Made by a program: the position numbers and the translations under genes. A stretch of 64,000 bases of DNA from Shinella sp. CPCC 101442 (GTDB lineage: Bacteria > Pseudomonadota > Alphaproteobacteria > Rhizobiales > Rhizobiaceae), in the NCBI RefSeq assembly GCF_024704725.1, contig NZ_JALIQS010000002.1, forward strand, positions 930,001 to 994,000, read 5' to 3'. Within the stretch, counting starts at the first letter, position 1; each line of letters starts with the position of its first letter. The notes below the pieces were generated by a model. It had not been told where the DNA came from. It was given only the letters and a program-made list of their open reading frames with translations, and searched no databases. Positions 1 through 7,549 of the stretch are shown in pieces.

Positions 1-137
1 TTGAGTTCGAAATCGTGGGCGATGCGGGTCGCGATGTTCGTCTGGCCCGGCATGACCTCGGAGTGACCGGGTTGCAGGAGAACGTCGTCGAAGGTCAGGG
101 CTTCGAGACCGGTTGCCGTTTCAATGATACGCGCCAT
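1..137 (-). CDS. guaB: IMP dehydrogenase, N-terminal fragment (cut by window edge)
   Basis: The first 45 codons of a gene that leaves the window on the left. The translation begins MARIIETATGLEALTFDDVL and continues LLQPGHSEVMPGQ, which I recognise as the conserved N-terminus of IMP dehydrogenase, the NAD-dependent enzyme that makes XMP in guanine nucleotide synthesis. The ATG at 135-137 is preceded by a good GAGGAAA ribosome site. The catalytic Cys loop and CBS domains lie outside the window, so only identity and start can be supported. Confidence 0.88.
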   Translation of the reverse strand, partial: MARIIETATGLEALTFDDVLLQPGHSEVMPGQTNIATRIAHDFEL

Positions 138-264
138 GGCCAGTTTCCTCAGGGTAAAGCTTACGCACCAAGGGGAACACTGGGAGATGTTCGCCTCGGT
201 CGCTTGCAAGAAATTCTTGGAAGTTGGCGAGGGCTGGTAACACGTTCATGACGGCTTGGAAATA

Positions 265-293
265 GCAAAAAGCCCGGAATGCCTTCCGGGCTT
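265..293 (-). terminator. Rho-independent terminator of the MBL gene
   Basis: On the minus strand the stem AGCCCGGAA / TTCCGGGCT has a 4-nt loop and is followed by TTTTTGC. It lies 24 bases past the stop of the metallo-beta-lactamase-fold gene and before the guaB promoter region, so it insulates guaB from upstream transcription. Confidence 0.85.
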
Positions 294-316
294 CGCCCTG
301 CACACAGACGGCGTGC

Positions 317-1312
317 TCAGATATCGAACTGATAGCTGACCGGCACGAAGCGGTAGCCTTCGCCGACCTTCTCCACGAAGCCTGCCGCCGGGAAGGGCAT
401 GTGGTAGCCGATGAAGGCGAGCTTGTCGGTCGCGATCATGTCGAAGACCTTTTTGCGTGTCGCCGCGGCCTGCGCCTTGTCCATGTCAAAGCGAACCTCC
501 CAGTCCGGGCGCTGGAGGGAAAGCACATAGTGGTTGGCGGTATCGGCCGTCAGGATCAGCGCCCTGCCCTCCGATTCGACGCGGAAGATCATATGGCCCG
601 GCGAGTGACCGAACGCATCGAGACCGGTAATGCCGGGCACGACCTGGCCCTCATCCTCGATGAAGGTGAGCTTTTCGGCCAGCGGCTGCACCTTGGCGAG
701 AACGCCCTGATGGCCCTGCTCGGCGGGCGTGCCCATGCGTTCCGGATTGACCCAGAAATCGTATTCCGTTCGGCCGGTGACGTAGCGCGCATTCGGGAAG
801 GCCGGCTTGCCGCCCTCCAGCAGACCGCCGATATGATCGCCATGCATATGAGTGATGACGACCACGGAAATCTGGTCCGGCGTATAGCCTGCATATTTCA
901 GGCCTTCGACGAGACGGCCCATGCCGGCCTCGCGCCCGCCCTCGCCCATGCCGGTATCGAACAGCACGACCTCGGAGCCGGTATCGACGAGCGTCGGCGT
1001 AAAACTGTTGACGAACTTGTCGGCCGGCAGGAAATTTTCCGCCAGAAGCGCGCTGACGGCCTCGGCGGGCTGGTTGAGGCCATAGGTCTCGTTCGGCTTG
1101 TCGGATGCGCGCATACCGTCGCGGATGGCCAGAACGCGAAAACTGCCCAGCTTGAAGCTGCGGGCTTCGAGGGGACTTACTCTCATATCGGTGGCATCGC
1201 TTGTTGTTTGCGCAAGGGCGGCCGCACGGTTCAGCACCAGCGGTGCGGCCAATGTCGTCACGCCCGCCGCGAGAAACAAGGACCGGCGCGAGATCGTCGA
1301 ATGGTCTGCCAT
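317..1312 (-). CDS. MBL-fold metallohydrolase with Tat signal peptide
   Basis: A 331-residue protein of the metallo-beta-lactamase superfamily. The zinc signature THMHGDHIGG sits near residues 153-162, and the later DTGMGEGG and HSPGHM segments also fit the fold. The N-terminus has a twin-arginine signal (SRRSLFLAAG, residues 8-17, then a hydrophobic run ending ALAQ), so the folded enzyme is probably exported to the periplasm. An upstream in-frame ATG would add 23 residues, but I chose 1312 because AGAAGGGA lies just before it and the Tat motif then falls at the right distance. It is divergent from the MFS gene. The substrate is unknown; relatives include lactonases and quorum-quenching or glyoxalase-like hydrolases. 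Confidence 0.82.
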   Translation of the reverse strand: MADHSTISRRSLFLAAGVTTLAAPLVLNRAAALAQTTSDATDMRVSPLEARSFKLGSFRVLAIRDGMRASDKPNETYGLNQPAEAVSALLAENFLPADKFVNSFTPTLVDTGSEVVLFDTGMGEGGREAGMGRLVEGLKYAGYTPDQISVVVITHMHGDHIGGLLEGGKPAFPNARYVTGRTEYDFWVNPERMGTPAEQGHQGVLAKVQPLAEKLTFIEDEGQVVPGITGLDAFGHSPGHMIFRVESEGRALILTADTANHYVLSLQRPDWEVRFDMDKAQAAATRKKVFDMIATDKLAFIGYHMPFPAAGFVEKVGEGYRFVPVSYQFDI

Positions 1313-1499
1313 GGATCTTCCCTTCTGAAAGCTGCATCGCCGTTGTAGAAGCCGGGCCGTTGTAGAAGCCGGCATCGACATGAAGATGACATGCGACGAT
1401 CTAGGGCGCTGTCACGATCCCGTCCCGCCGCATCACGGGCTTGTGATCCCCGCGATTTGACAGATGGCAACGAGGGGCGCAGAAGACGGATGGGCCTGC

Positions 1500-2936
1500 A
1501 TGAAGGTCTCCCACCCCGAATTGCCGATGAACCGTATCGTTCCCCTCATTCTCGCCGTCGCGCTCTTCATGGAGCAGATGGACTCCACCGTCATCGCCAC
1601 GTCGCTGCCGGCCATCGCCGCCGATCTCGGCGTCGGCCCGATCACGCTGAAGCTGGCGCTGACCGCCTATATGGTGTCGCTCGCGACCTTCATTCCGCTC
1701 TCCGGCTGGATGGCGGACCGGTTCGGCGCCAAGCGCATCTTCCGCCTCGCCATCCTCGTCTTCGTCGCCGGATCGATCCTCTGCGCCGTCGCCGACAGCC
1801 TTCTCGCCTTCGTCGTGTCGCGCTTCCTGCAGGGTATGGGCGGCGCGATGATGACACCCGTCGCCCGCCTCGTTCTGGTGCGCAGCACCTCGCGCTCCGA
1901 ACTCGTCTCGGCCATGGCGCTCCTGACCATCCCCGCCCTCGTCGGCCCGCTGGCCGGCCCGCCGCTCGGCGGCTTCATCACCACCTATTTCTCCTGGCAC
2001 TGGATCTTCCTGATCAACGTACCGGTCGGCATCGTCGGCTACATCCTCTCGGGCATCTACCTGCCGGAAATCCGCGCCGCAGCACCGCCGCCGCTCGACT
2101 GGCTCGGTTTCTTCCTGAGCGCGGTCGCAGCGTCGGGCACGATGTTCGGCCTCTCCGTCATGAGCCTGCCAGCCCTGCCGCCGGCCATCGGCATCGTCGC
2201 GACCGTCATCGGCCTTGTCTGCGGCGTGCTGTATGTGCGTCACGCCCGGCGCCACCCGACGCCGCTGCTGGACCTGAAACTCTTCCGCGACAGCGCCTTC
2301 CGCGCGGCCTCCATCGGCGGCACGCTGTTTCGCATTTCCATCGGTGCCGTGCCCTTCCTGATGCCGCTGATGCTGCAGGTCGGATTCGGGCTGACGCCCT
2401 TCCAGTCCGGTCTCGTCACCTTCACGGGGGCGATCGGCGCCATCACCACCAAGGTCATCGCCAAGCGGGTCCTGACGATCGCCGGCTTCCGCACGACACT
2501 GATCCTCGCCAGCGTCTTCGGCGCGGCCTTCACCTTCGTGAACGGCCTCTTCACGCCCACGACGCCCTTCTGGCTCATCGCGGGCGTCCTTCTCATCGCG
2601 GGCTTCGTGCGCTCGTTCTTCTTCACCAGCGTAAACGCGCTGTCCTTCGCCGACATTCCGGACGCGGAGGCCAGCAAGGCGACCTCGATGAGCGCAGTGC
2701 TTCAGCAGATCAGCCTTGCCATGGGTGTTGCCGTCGCGGGCGCGATCCTCGAAATCGAGACCGCGCTGACGGGCTCGCCGCTCGAACTGCGCGATTTCCA
2801 GATCGCCTTCATGGTGATTTCGGCCATCACCCTCCTTGCAGCGCTCCCCTTCCTCACCATGGCGAAGAACGCGGGCGCCTCCGTTTCCGGCCACCGGATG
2901 GCGGGCGAGGAAGAGGAAACGATAGCGGTGAAGTAG
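1500..2936 (+). CDS. MFS transporter, DHA2-type drug/metabolite exporter
   Basis: About 478 residues, almost wholly hydrophobic segments, with the MFS motif-A-like loop GWMADRFGAKR after TM2 and the DHA2 pattern of long helices with a central LDWLGFF segment. Members of this family are inner-membrane proton-coupled exporters. Three in-frame ATGs (1464, 1500, 1527) are possible; none has a strong ribosome site. The segment MNRIVPLILAVALF at 1527 is where TM1 begins, so the true start may be there. It is divergent from the Tat-exported MBL gene, so the two may share a control region, but nothing in the sequence identifies a substrate. Confidence 0.8.
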   Translation: MKVSHPELPMNRIVPLILAVALFMEQMDSTVIATSLPAIAADLGVGPITLKLALTAYMVSLATFIPLSGWMADRFGAKRIFRLAILVFVAGSILCAVADSLLAFVVSRFLQGMGGAMMTPVARLVLVRSTSRSELVSAMALLTIPALVGPLAGPPLGGFITTYFSWHWIFLINVPVGIVGYILSGIYLPEIRAAAPPPLDWLGFFLSAVAASGTMFGLSVMSLPALPPAIGIVATVIGLVCGVLYVRHARRHPTPLLDLKLFRDSAFRAASIGGTLFRISIGAVPFLMPLMLQVGFGLTPFQSGLVTFTGAIGAITTKVIAKRVLTIAGFRTTLILASVFGAAFTFVNGLFTPTTPFWLIAGVLLIAGFVRSFFFTSVNALSFADIPDAEASKATSMSAVLQQISLAMGVAVAGAILEIETALTGSPLELRDFQIAFMVISAITLLAALPFLTMAKNAGASVSGHRMAGEEEETIAVK

Positions 2937-2942
2937 GAGACC

Positions 2943-3329
2943 CTATTCCGGCTTTTCGCAGACGGCGACGAGCTTGTTGCCGTCGTGGTCGCGCACGAAG
3001 GCCGCATAGAAATTGGCGTGGAACGGGCGGATGCCCGGCGCGCCCTCATCCGTGCCGCCCTGCGCAAGACCCGCCGCATGGAAGGCATCGACGGCGGCCC
3101 GGGTCGGTGCGTCGAAGGCGATGGTAACGCCGTTACCGAAAGTGGCGGGCTCGCGGTTGAACGGCTCCACCACCCAGAAGCGGCAGCGCACATCCTCATC
3201 CGCCGCGTAGCCGATTTCGCCGGGTGCTTCCTTCTGCCTGGCATAGCCGAGGAGCGGCAGGACGGCATCGTAGAAGCGGCCGGCGCGCTCGAGATCGTTC
3301 GTGCCGACGGTCGTGTAGAGAAGCATCAC
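2943..3329 (-). CDS. VOC (glyoxalase/dioxygenase fold) protein
   Basis: A 128-residue single-copy vicinal-oxygen-chelate protein: N-terminal [20 protein letters not shown] (beta-alpha of module 1) and C-terminal [13 protein letters not shown] (module 2) are typical of small glyoxalase/bleomycin-resistance-like proteins. The start ATG overlaps the stop of rlmE (ATGA at 3326-3329), and two tandem Met codons make either possible. It is thus the last gene of a ppx/gppA-rlmE-VOC operon read on the minus strand. Substrate unknown; related short VOC proteins are often annotated as lactoylglutathione-lyase-like without proof. Confidence 0.8.
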   Translation of the reverse strand: MMLLYTTVGTNDLERAGRFYDAVLPLLGYARQKEAPGEIGYAADEDVRCRFWVVEPFNREPATFGNGVTIAFDAPTRAAVDAFHAAGLAQGGTDEGAPGIRPFHANFYAAFVRDHDGNKLVAVCEKPE

Positions 3330-4042
3330 GCTTCCTCTTCGGTCTCGGCGGCCTCGTCTCGCGCCTTGCGGCCCTTGAAGCCCTTGGCGAGCAGGAACAT
3401 CTCCACCGATTCGGCGCGCGAGGCGCCCGGCTTCACATGGATGACCTGCTTGAAATTCTGCTTGAGCAGATTAAGCAGCTCGCGCTCCGTCCCGCCCTGA
3501 AAAGTTTTCGCCAGGAAGTGGCCGCCCTCGGCCAGCACCTCGATCGCGAAATGTGCCGCGACCTCGCACAGATGCATGGTGCGGATATGGTCCGTCTGAC
3601 GGTGACCGGTGGTCGGCGCGGCCATGTCGGAAATCACGAGATTCGGTGTGCCGCCGACGGCTTCGATCAGCTTTTCGGGGGCATCCGGCTCCAGAAAGTC
3701 CATCTGCAGGATGCGCACACCGGGCAGCGGGTCCACCTCGAGGAAGTCGATGGCCGCGACACGCGGATCGGCGTCGGTCGAATTCGTCACCTTGGCGGCG
3801 ATCTGCGACCAGCTTCCGGGCGCGGCACCGAGGTCGATGATGCGGCGGGCGCCGTCGAGAATATGATGCTTCTCGTCGATCTCCAGCAGCTTGAAGGCCG
3901 CACGGGCGCGATAGCCCTCCAGCTTGGCGCGCTGCACATAGGGATCGTTGATATGGCGTTCCAGCCAGCGGCGCGACGACGCCTTCAGCTTGCCCTTCTT
4001 GACCTTCTGGCCAAGTTTGCGGCCGATGGGGGGCTTGGTCAT
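3326..4042 (-). CDS. rlmE: 23S rRNA (uridine2552-2'-O)-methyltransferase RlmE/FtsJ
   Basis: A 238-residue SAM-dependent methyltransferase that 2'-O-methylates U2552 in the A loop of 23S rRNA during late 50S assembly. The SAM motif DLGAAPGSW is near residues 70-78, followed by [10 protein letters not shown] and the catalytic lysine in LAKTFQGG, consistent with the K-D-K-E tetrad of the family. The basic N-terminal stretch ([12 protein letters not shown]) and a short acidic tail make it longer than the approximately 209-residue E. coli enzyme. Its ATG overlaps the upstream ppx/gppA stop (ATGA) and its own stop overlaps the VOC start, so all three are translationally coupled. Confidence 0.93.
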   Translation of the reverse strand: MTKPPIGRKLGQKVKKGKLKASSRRWLERHINDPYVQRAKLEGYRARAAFKLLEIDEKHHILDGARRIIDLGAAPGSWSQIAAKVTNSTDADPRVAAIDFLEVDPLPGVRILQMDFLEPDAPEKLIEAVGGTPNLVISDMAAPTTGHRQTDHIRTMHLCEVAAHFAIEVLAEGGHFLAKTFQGGTERELLNLLKQNFKQVIHVKPGASRAESVEMFLLAKGFKGRKARDEAAETEEEA

Positions 4043-5559
4043 GACGCCTGTCCTTCGGGCTTTGCCGGATACCGGGGAGCGCTGCGGTTGTTGCGGCGGT
4101 GGCGGCCACGGCGCCAGACGCCGTCATCGGCCATCATGTCGGTGAGCAGCCCCTCCCGCAAGCCGCGGTCGGCGACACGCATGCGGCGCGAGGGCCAGCG
4201 CTTGCGGATCGCTTCCAGGATGGCGCAGCCGGCCAGCACGAGGTCGGCCCTGTCGGGCCCGATGCAGGGATTGGCCGCCCGGGCGGAGAAATCCCAGGAA
4301 AGCAGACGCGCCTGCATGGCCGTGACCTCGTCGTCCGAGAGCCACACGCCATCGACCCGGCGGCGATCGTAGCGCGGCAGGTCGAGATGCACGCCGGCGA
4401 GGGTCGTCACCGTGCCGGAGGTGCCGATGAGATGAAAATCCTCCGGCGCATGGATGCCGTCGCCGGGGCAATCGAAATTCGCCAGCATGCCCTCGACTTC
4501 CGAGACCATGCCCGCAAAACCCTCGGGCGTCACATCCCGCCCGCCATGGCGCTCCGACAGCGTGACGACGCCGACCGGCAGCGATGTCCAGTGCGTGATA
4601 TGGTTGGCAAGCCGGCTGGAACGGTTGTCGCCGATGCGGATGACCGCGATTTCCGACGAGCCGCCGCCGATATCGAAGAGCACGACGGATTTCGCCTCGC
4701 GCCCGACGAGCGACGAGCAGCCGGACACGGCCAGCCGCGCTTCGGTCTCGCGGTTGATGATCTCGAGGTCCAGCCCCGTCTCTTCCCGCACCCGCTCAAG
4801 GAAAGCCTCGCCATTCGTCGCCGCGCGGCAGGCCTCCGTGGCGATGAGCCGGGCACGGCGGATGTTGCGGGTCTTGAGTTTCGCGGCGCAGATTTTCAGC
4901 GCCTCGACGGAACGGTCCATTGCCTCGTCCGAGAGACGGCCGCTCGCCGCAAGCCCTTCGCCAAGCCGCACGATGCGGGAAAACGCATCAACGACACGGA
5001 ACTGGCCCGGCCGCGTCGGCTGGGCAATCAGCAGGCGGCAATTGTTGGTGCCAAGGTCAAGCGCGGCATAGAGCGGCGCATCATAGCCCTCACGCTCTGC
5101 TGCCCGCTGCGGCGCGGCCTCGCGACGCGGCTCCTGCACGGCAGGGCGCTGCTCGGCGGCAGCCTCCGCGGCAACCGGCACAGCGTCGCCACCGGGCACG
5201 GGCCGCGCACCGGGTTTCCGGCCGCGATGCTTGCGCCGGCCCTTGTGGCCATCTGCCTGATTCTGCTGGGCGCCTTCCCGCTGGCCAACGGGCGCAAGCG
5301 GACGCACATTCTCCGCGCCAACACTTTTGGCGTGCTTGCGGCGCTTGTTCCGGCGCGCATTTGCGCCGCTGGGTGCGGTCTGGGAGCGCTCGGCGGCTGG
5401 GGACAACCCGGCTGCCTGGCCTGCGGACGGAGAAACGGCAGACGGACTTGCGGCCTTCTGCTTCCCCTTGCGACGGCGCGACCGCTTGGGTCGTCCCGTA
5501 TCGTCCGCAACTCGCGCCCCGGAAACGGGCGGCTTTTCGCCGCTGTCGGGGTCGTTCAC
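4039..5559 (-). CDS. ppx: Ppx/GppA family exopolyphosphatase with long basic N-terminal extension
   Basis: An ASKHA-fold phosphatase acting on polyphosphate and/or pppGpp. [10 protein letters not shown] (phosphate-1) lies near residues 168-177 and [10 protein letters not shown] is the phosphate-2 loop. Before the enzyme domain there are about 165 residues of low-complexity, Lys/Arg/Ala/Pro/Gln-rich sequence ([28 protein letters not shown]) that E. coli enzymes lack and that may bind polyphosphate or nucleic acid. There is no ATG: a GTG at 5559 has AGGCAG five bases upstream, and a TTG at 5658 would add 33 residues with a poor ribosome site. I prefer GTG but am not certain. It heads the rlmE operon. 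Ppx versus GppA activity cannot be separated by eye. Confidence 0.85.
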   Translation of the reverse strand: MNDPDSGEKPPVSGARVADDTGRPKRSRRRKGKQKAASPSAVSPSAGQAAGLSPAAERSQTAPSGANARRNKRRKHAKSVGAENVRPLAPVGQREGAQQNQADGHKGRRKHRGRKPGARPVPGGDAVPVAAEAAAEQRPAVQEPRREAAPQRAAEREGYDAPLYAALDLGTNNCRLLIAQPTRPGQFRVVDAFSRIVRLGEGLAASGRLSDEAMDRSVEALKICAAKLKTRNIRRARLIATEACRAATNGEAFLERVREETGLDLEIINRETEARLAVSGCSSLVGREAKSVVLFDIGGGSSEIAVIRIGDNRSSRLANHITHWTSLPVGVVTLSERHGGRDVTPEGFAGMVSEVEGMLANFDCPGDGIHAPEDFHLIGTSGTVTTLAGVHLDLPRYDRRRVDGVWLSDDEVTAMQARLLSWDFSARAANPCIGPDRADLVLAGCAILEAIRKRWPSRRMRVADRGLREGLLTDMMADDGVWRRGRHRRNNRSAPRYPAKPEGQAS

Positions 5560-5798
5560 GTTACTGCCTATGGCGCCGCGCAAAGCCCTTGGGCTGCAAG
5601 CAGGCGCTCTCTCGATCTTCGTTGGCGCGACATTACCAGCGCCCGGCCCGTTCGCCAAATTCTTTTTATGACGAGACCGCGACGATCGGGCCGGCCACGA
5701 CCTCGATGCAATTTTCCCAAAAAAACCATTTGCATCTCGCCGCCGTTTGTTTATAAGCCCGCCTCACAGGCCCCCGGCCATACCGGAACCAGCCATGC

Positions 5799-5872
5799 TG
5801 GGGAATAGTTCAACGGTAGAACGACGGACTCTGACTCCGTTAATCTTGGTTCGAATCCAGGTTCCCCAGCCA
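5799..5872 (+). tRNA. tRNA-Gln (anticodon CUG), CCA encoded
   Basis: A 74-nt cloverleaf: acceptor TGGGGAA / TTCCCCA with discriminator G and encoded CCA, D arm GTTC / GAAC, anticodon stem ACGGA / TCCGT around the 7-nt loop CTCTGAC (anticodon CTG, reading CAG), and T arm CTTGG / CCAGG around TTCGAAT. The gene is followed within about 100 bases by an integrase remnant, so its 3' end is a likely former phage or island attachment site. Confidence 0.97.
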
Positions 5873-5899
5873 ATCTCCTCCTAATTCACTGAAATCGTT

Positions 5900-5938
5900 C
5901 AAATGCCTCACGTCAATTTCGGCGGATGCAGGCATTTG
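5900..5938. repeat. Inverted repeat next to the tRNA-Gln 3' end
   Basis: CAAATGCCT at 5900-5908 is mirrored by AGGCATTTG at 5930-5938 with a 21-nt spacer. It lies between the tRNA and the integrase fragment. It could be a recombination arm site or a transcription stop; no run of T follows, so I lean away from a terminator. Apart from this repeat and the integrase fragment I see nothing in 5873-6293. Confidence 0.5.
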
Positions 5939-5975
5939 CTACAAAACCGTCTCACGGCGGCTGGCGGCCCCCTTG

Positions 5976-6149
5976 GCGATATCGAACGTCGCCCGCCATG
6001 GCGGAATCTATCATTTCCGGCGAGTCGTTCTGGCCGAGCTTCAAGAACGCATCGGCAGACGCGAGCTGGTCCTGAGCCTCGGAAGCTGCAACGCGAAGAC
6101 TGCCCGGCGGCTTTCGGATCGGCTGTCTAGTTCGACGGGGATTTCCTGA
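5976..6149 (+). pseudogene. Integrase (tyrosine recombinase) N-terminal remnant
   Basis: One frame across this stretch reads GGIYHFRRVVLAELQERIGR then RELVLSLGSCNAKTARRLSDRL and ends at a TGA at 6147-6149. This matches the small N-terminal domain (DUF6538-like) of phage/island tyrosine recombinases, whose pattern is gGvYyFRRxvPaeLxxxiGrrElxxSLgTxxxkeAxrl. There is no convincing start, and the arm-binding and catalytic R-H-R-Y domains are missing. The sequence after the stop does not restore them in any frame. Its place directly behind tRNA-Gln is where such integrases sit. Domain match is by recognition only. Confidence 0.6.
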
Positions 6150-6293
6150 TCGAATACCGGATCGAGGCCCGCTTGCGGGACGGGGCGCCTTGCCGCTGAG
6201 GTGCTCTCGTCAAGGGTTTTCAGGCAAGCGGCTGGCTCCGCGTCGAGCGATGGCAACCCGTCAGCGCCTGAGGCTATTGTCTTCCCTCTCCGG

Positions 6294-7169
6294 TCAAAAT
6301 TGCTTTCGCGCCTGCCCGTAAGCGGTAGATATGGCGTCGAACTTGACGCGCTGCCAACGCGCGTAGTCCTGGAGCAAAACCGGGGAGACCGACAGGTCGC
6401 CCTGATTGCCGGGAAGGCTCCAGACAAGCAGCCCTTCCGCCCGCGCCCGAGAAAACACTCTCTGCACATGACCGCGCGACAGGGTGTGCCGGGTAGAGAC
6501 CTCGCTTGCATGGAGCCGGCCGACGCAGACAGCCTTATCAAGGCTGTTGATGGCCGGCAGCCGGCAGATGAGTTCGTGGAGGATATTGCTTCCCGATTCG
6601 GTGCGGACGAACAGATCCACGCTTGCGGGCGGCTCAGCCCAGCCCGGATCGAAGACAAGGGCTCGAACAGCCAGCGGATGGATGCAAGCCAGAAGGCGCG
6701 GATCATCGACAAGCCGAGAGGCGCGATCGCCGCCATCCAGCCGGTCGAGGGCGGAAAGATGGCTTTCCAGCCATTGAGCGATCAAGGTCTCGCCATGGGC
6801 GCTCAGTTGCAGCGGCTTGACACGCTTGTCCCTGCTTTCCTGCAAGACGAGCAGTCCGTAAGCGTGCATTTCCGCCAGATGGGCCGTCAACGTGTTCTTG
6901 CTGAAGGTCTGCTGTTCGGCGAAGAATTCGATGAGCGAGCCGGCGGTCAATGGCGGGCGCTCCTTGTCGTGCTTTCGCTCGAAATGAAGGGCGACGATTG
7001 CCTGCGTGATCAACCATTTCTGCATGCTGGCGACATAGCGCACCACTCTCGGCGCATCATCATGCATCGCCAGCAGCTGTTCGGCAGCATCGCGCAAAAC
7101 TGCGAAGAATGCAGGACCACCGCTCCGTGTCATCGGATTGAAATCAACGTTCGGTTCTGAAGGCCTCAT
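6294..7169 (-). CDS. Orphan two-module winged-helix regulator
   Basis: A 291-residue protein I do not recognise as a named family. Residues 48-145 look like a MarR/PadR-type winged helix (FSKNTLTAHLAEMHAYGLLV as recognition region, then a KRVKPLQLSAHG wing). Residues 190-275 look like a second such module (STRHTLSRGHVQRVFSRARA then EGLLVW). No membrane or ligand-binding domain is evident. It is divergent from the RTX gene with a 380-base gap, and the dyad GATATC-G-GATATC lies 17 bases upstream of its start, which suggests autoregulation and perhaps control of the RTX gene. A second ATG at 7133 is a possible start. Codon use is less biased than in the core genes, fitting acquired DNA. Confidence 0.6.
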   Translation of the reverse strand: MRPSEPNVDFNPMTRSGGPAFFAVLRDAAEQLLAMHDDAPRVVRYVASMQKWLITQAIVALHFERKHDKERPPLTAGSLIEFFAEQQTFSKNTLTAHLAEMHAYGLLVLQESRDKRVKPLQLSAHGETLIAQWLESHLSALDRLDGGDRASRLVDDPRLLACIHPLAVRALVFDPGWAEPPASVDLFVRTESGSNILHELICRLPAINSLDKAVCVGRLHASEVSTRHTLSRGHVQRVFSRARAEGLLVWSLPGNQGDLSVSPVLLQDYARWQRVKFDAISTAYGQARKQF

Positions 7170-7185
7170 GGTCTCGATTGCATCA

Positions 7186-7198
7186 GATATCGGATATC
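7186..7198. promoter_or_regulatory. Candidate operator GATATC-G-GATATC
   Basis: A perfect 13-bp dyad (two self-complementary GATATC boxes around one G) immediately upstream of the winged-helix regulator start and on the RTX side of it. A dimeric wHTH protein could bind here. The binding protein is inferred from position only. Confidence 0.4.
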
Positions 7199-7350
7199 CC
7201 TCCCGGCATTCCTAGCAGGCCAGTTTTGCATTGTGATGTCGCTTCGTCATCCGGGTGACTCAATTTTGGGTGCATCGGCCTGCCGCCCGCTTCTTGTGTT
7301 GATCCCAACTTTCTCTCTAGCTATGAGTGCATAGCCTTTTAGGAAACGTC

Positions 7351-7407
7351 ATGAAATCAATTATTTGGCGCTTGCTGCCCGACCCGGACGCCGCTTTGCC
7401 GGTTTAA
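7351..7407 (+). CDS. Possible 18-codon leader ORF before the RTX gene
   Basis: ATG preceded by TTAGGAAACGTC (good ribosome site) opens an 18-residue frame MKSIIWRLLPDPDAALPV ending in TAA, 142 bases before the RTX start. It could be a translated leader. There is no other support: no coding bias can be measured on so few codons. The rest of 7170-7549 shows only the dyad described separately. Confidence 0.25.
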   Translation: MKSIIWRLLPDPDAALPV

Positions 7408-7549
7408 GGGCAAGCCTCCCTCATTCAGATACCAGGCAGGAATGCCACCCCACCATCCCGGCGGCATCGCAGCCGGAAACGTCTGCCCTTGATGCTGCAG
7501 CGGCTCCTGACAGCTATGCCGCCCGGTTCACATAACTAGAGGTTCCAAC

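Noticed and set aside
1391-3127. A 578-codon plus-strand frame over the MFS gene
   Set aside because: Arg/Pro/His-rich out-of-frame reading of the exporter; the hydrophobic MFS frame is the real one.
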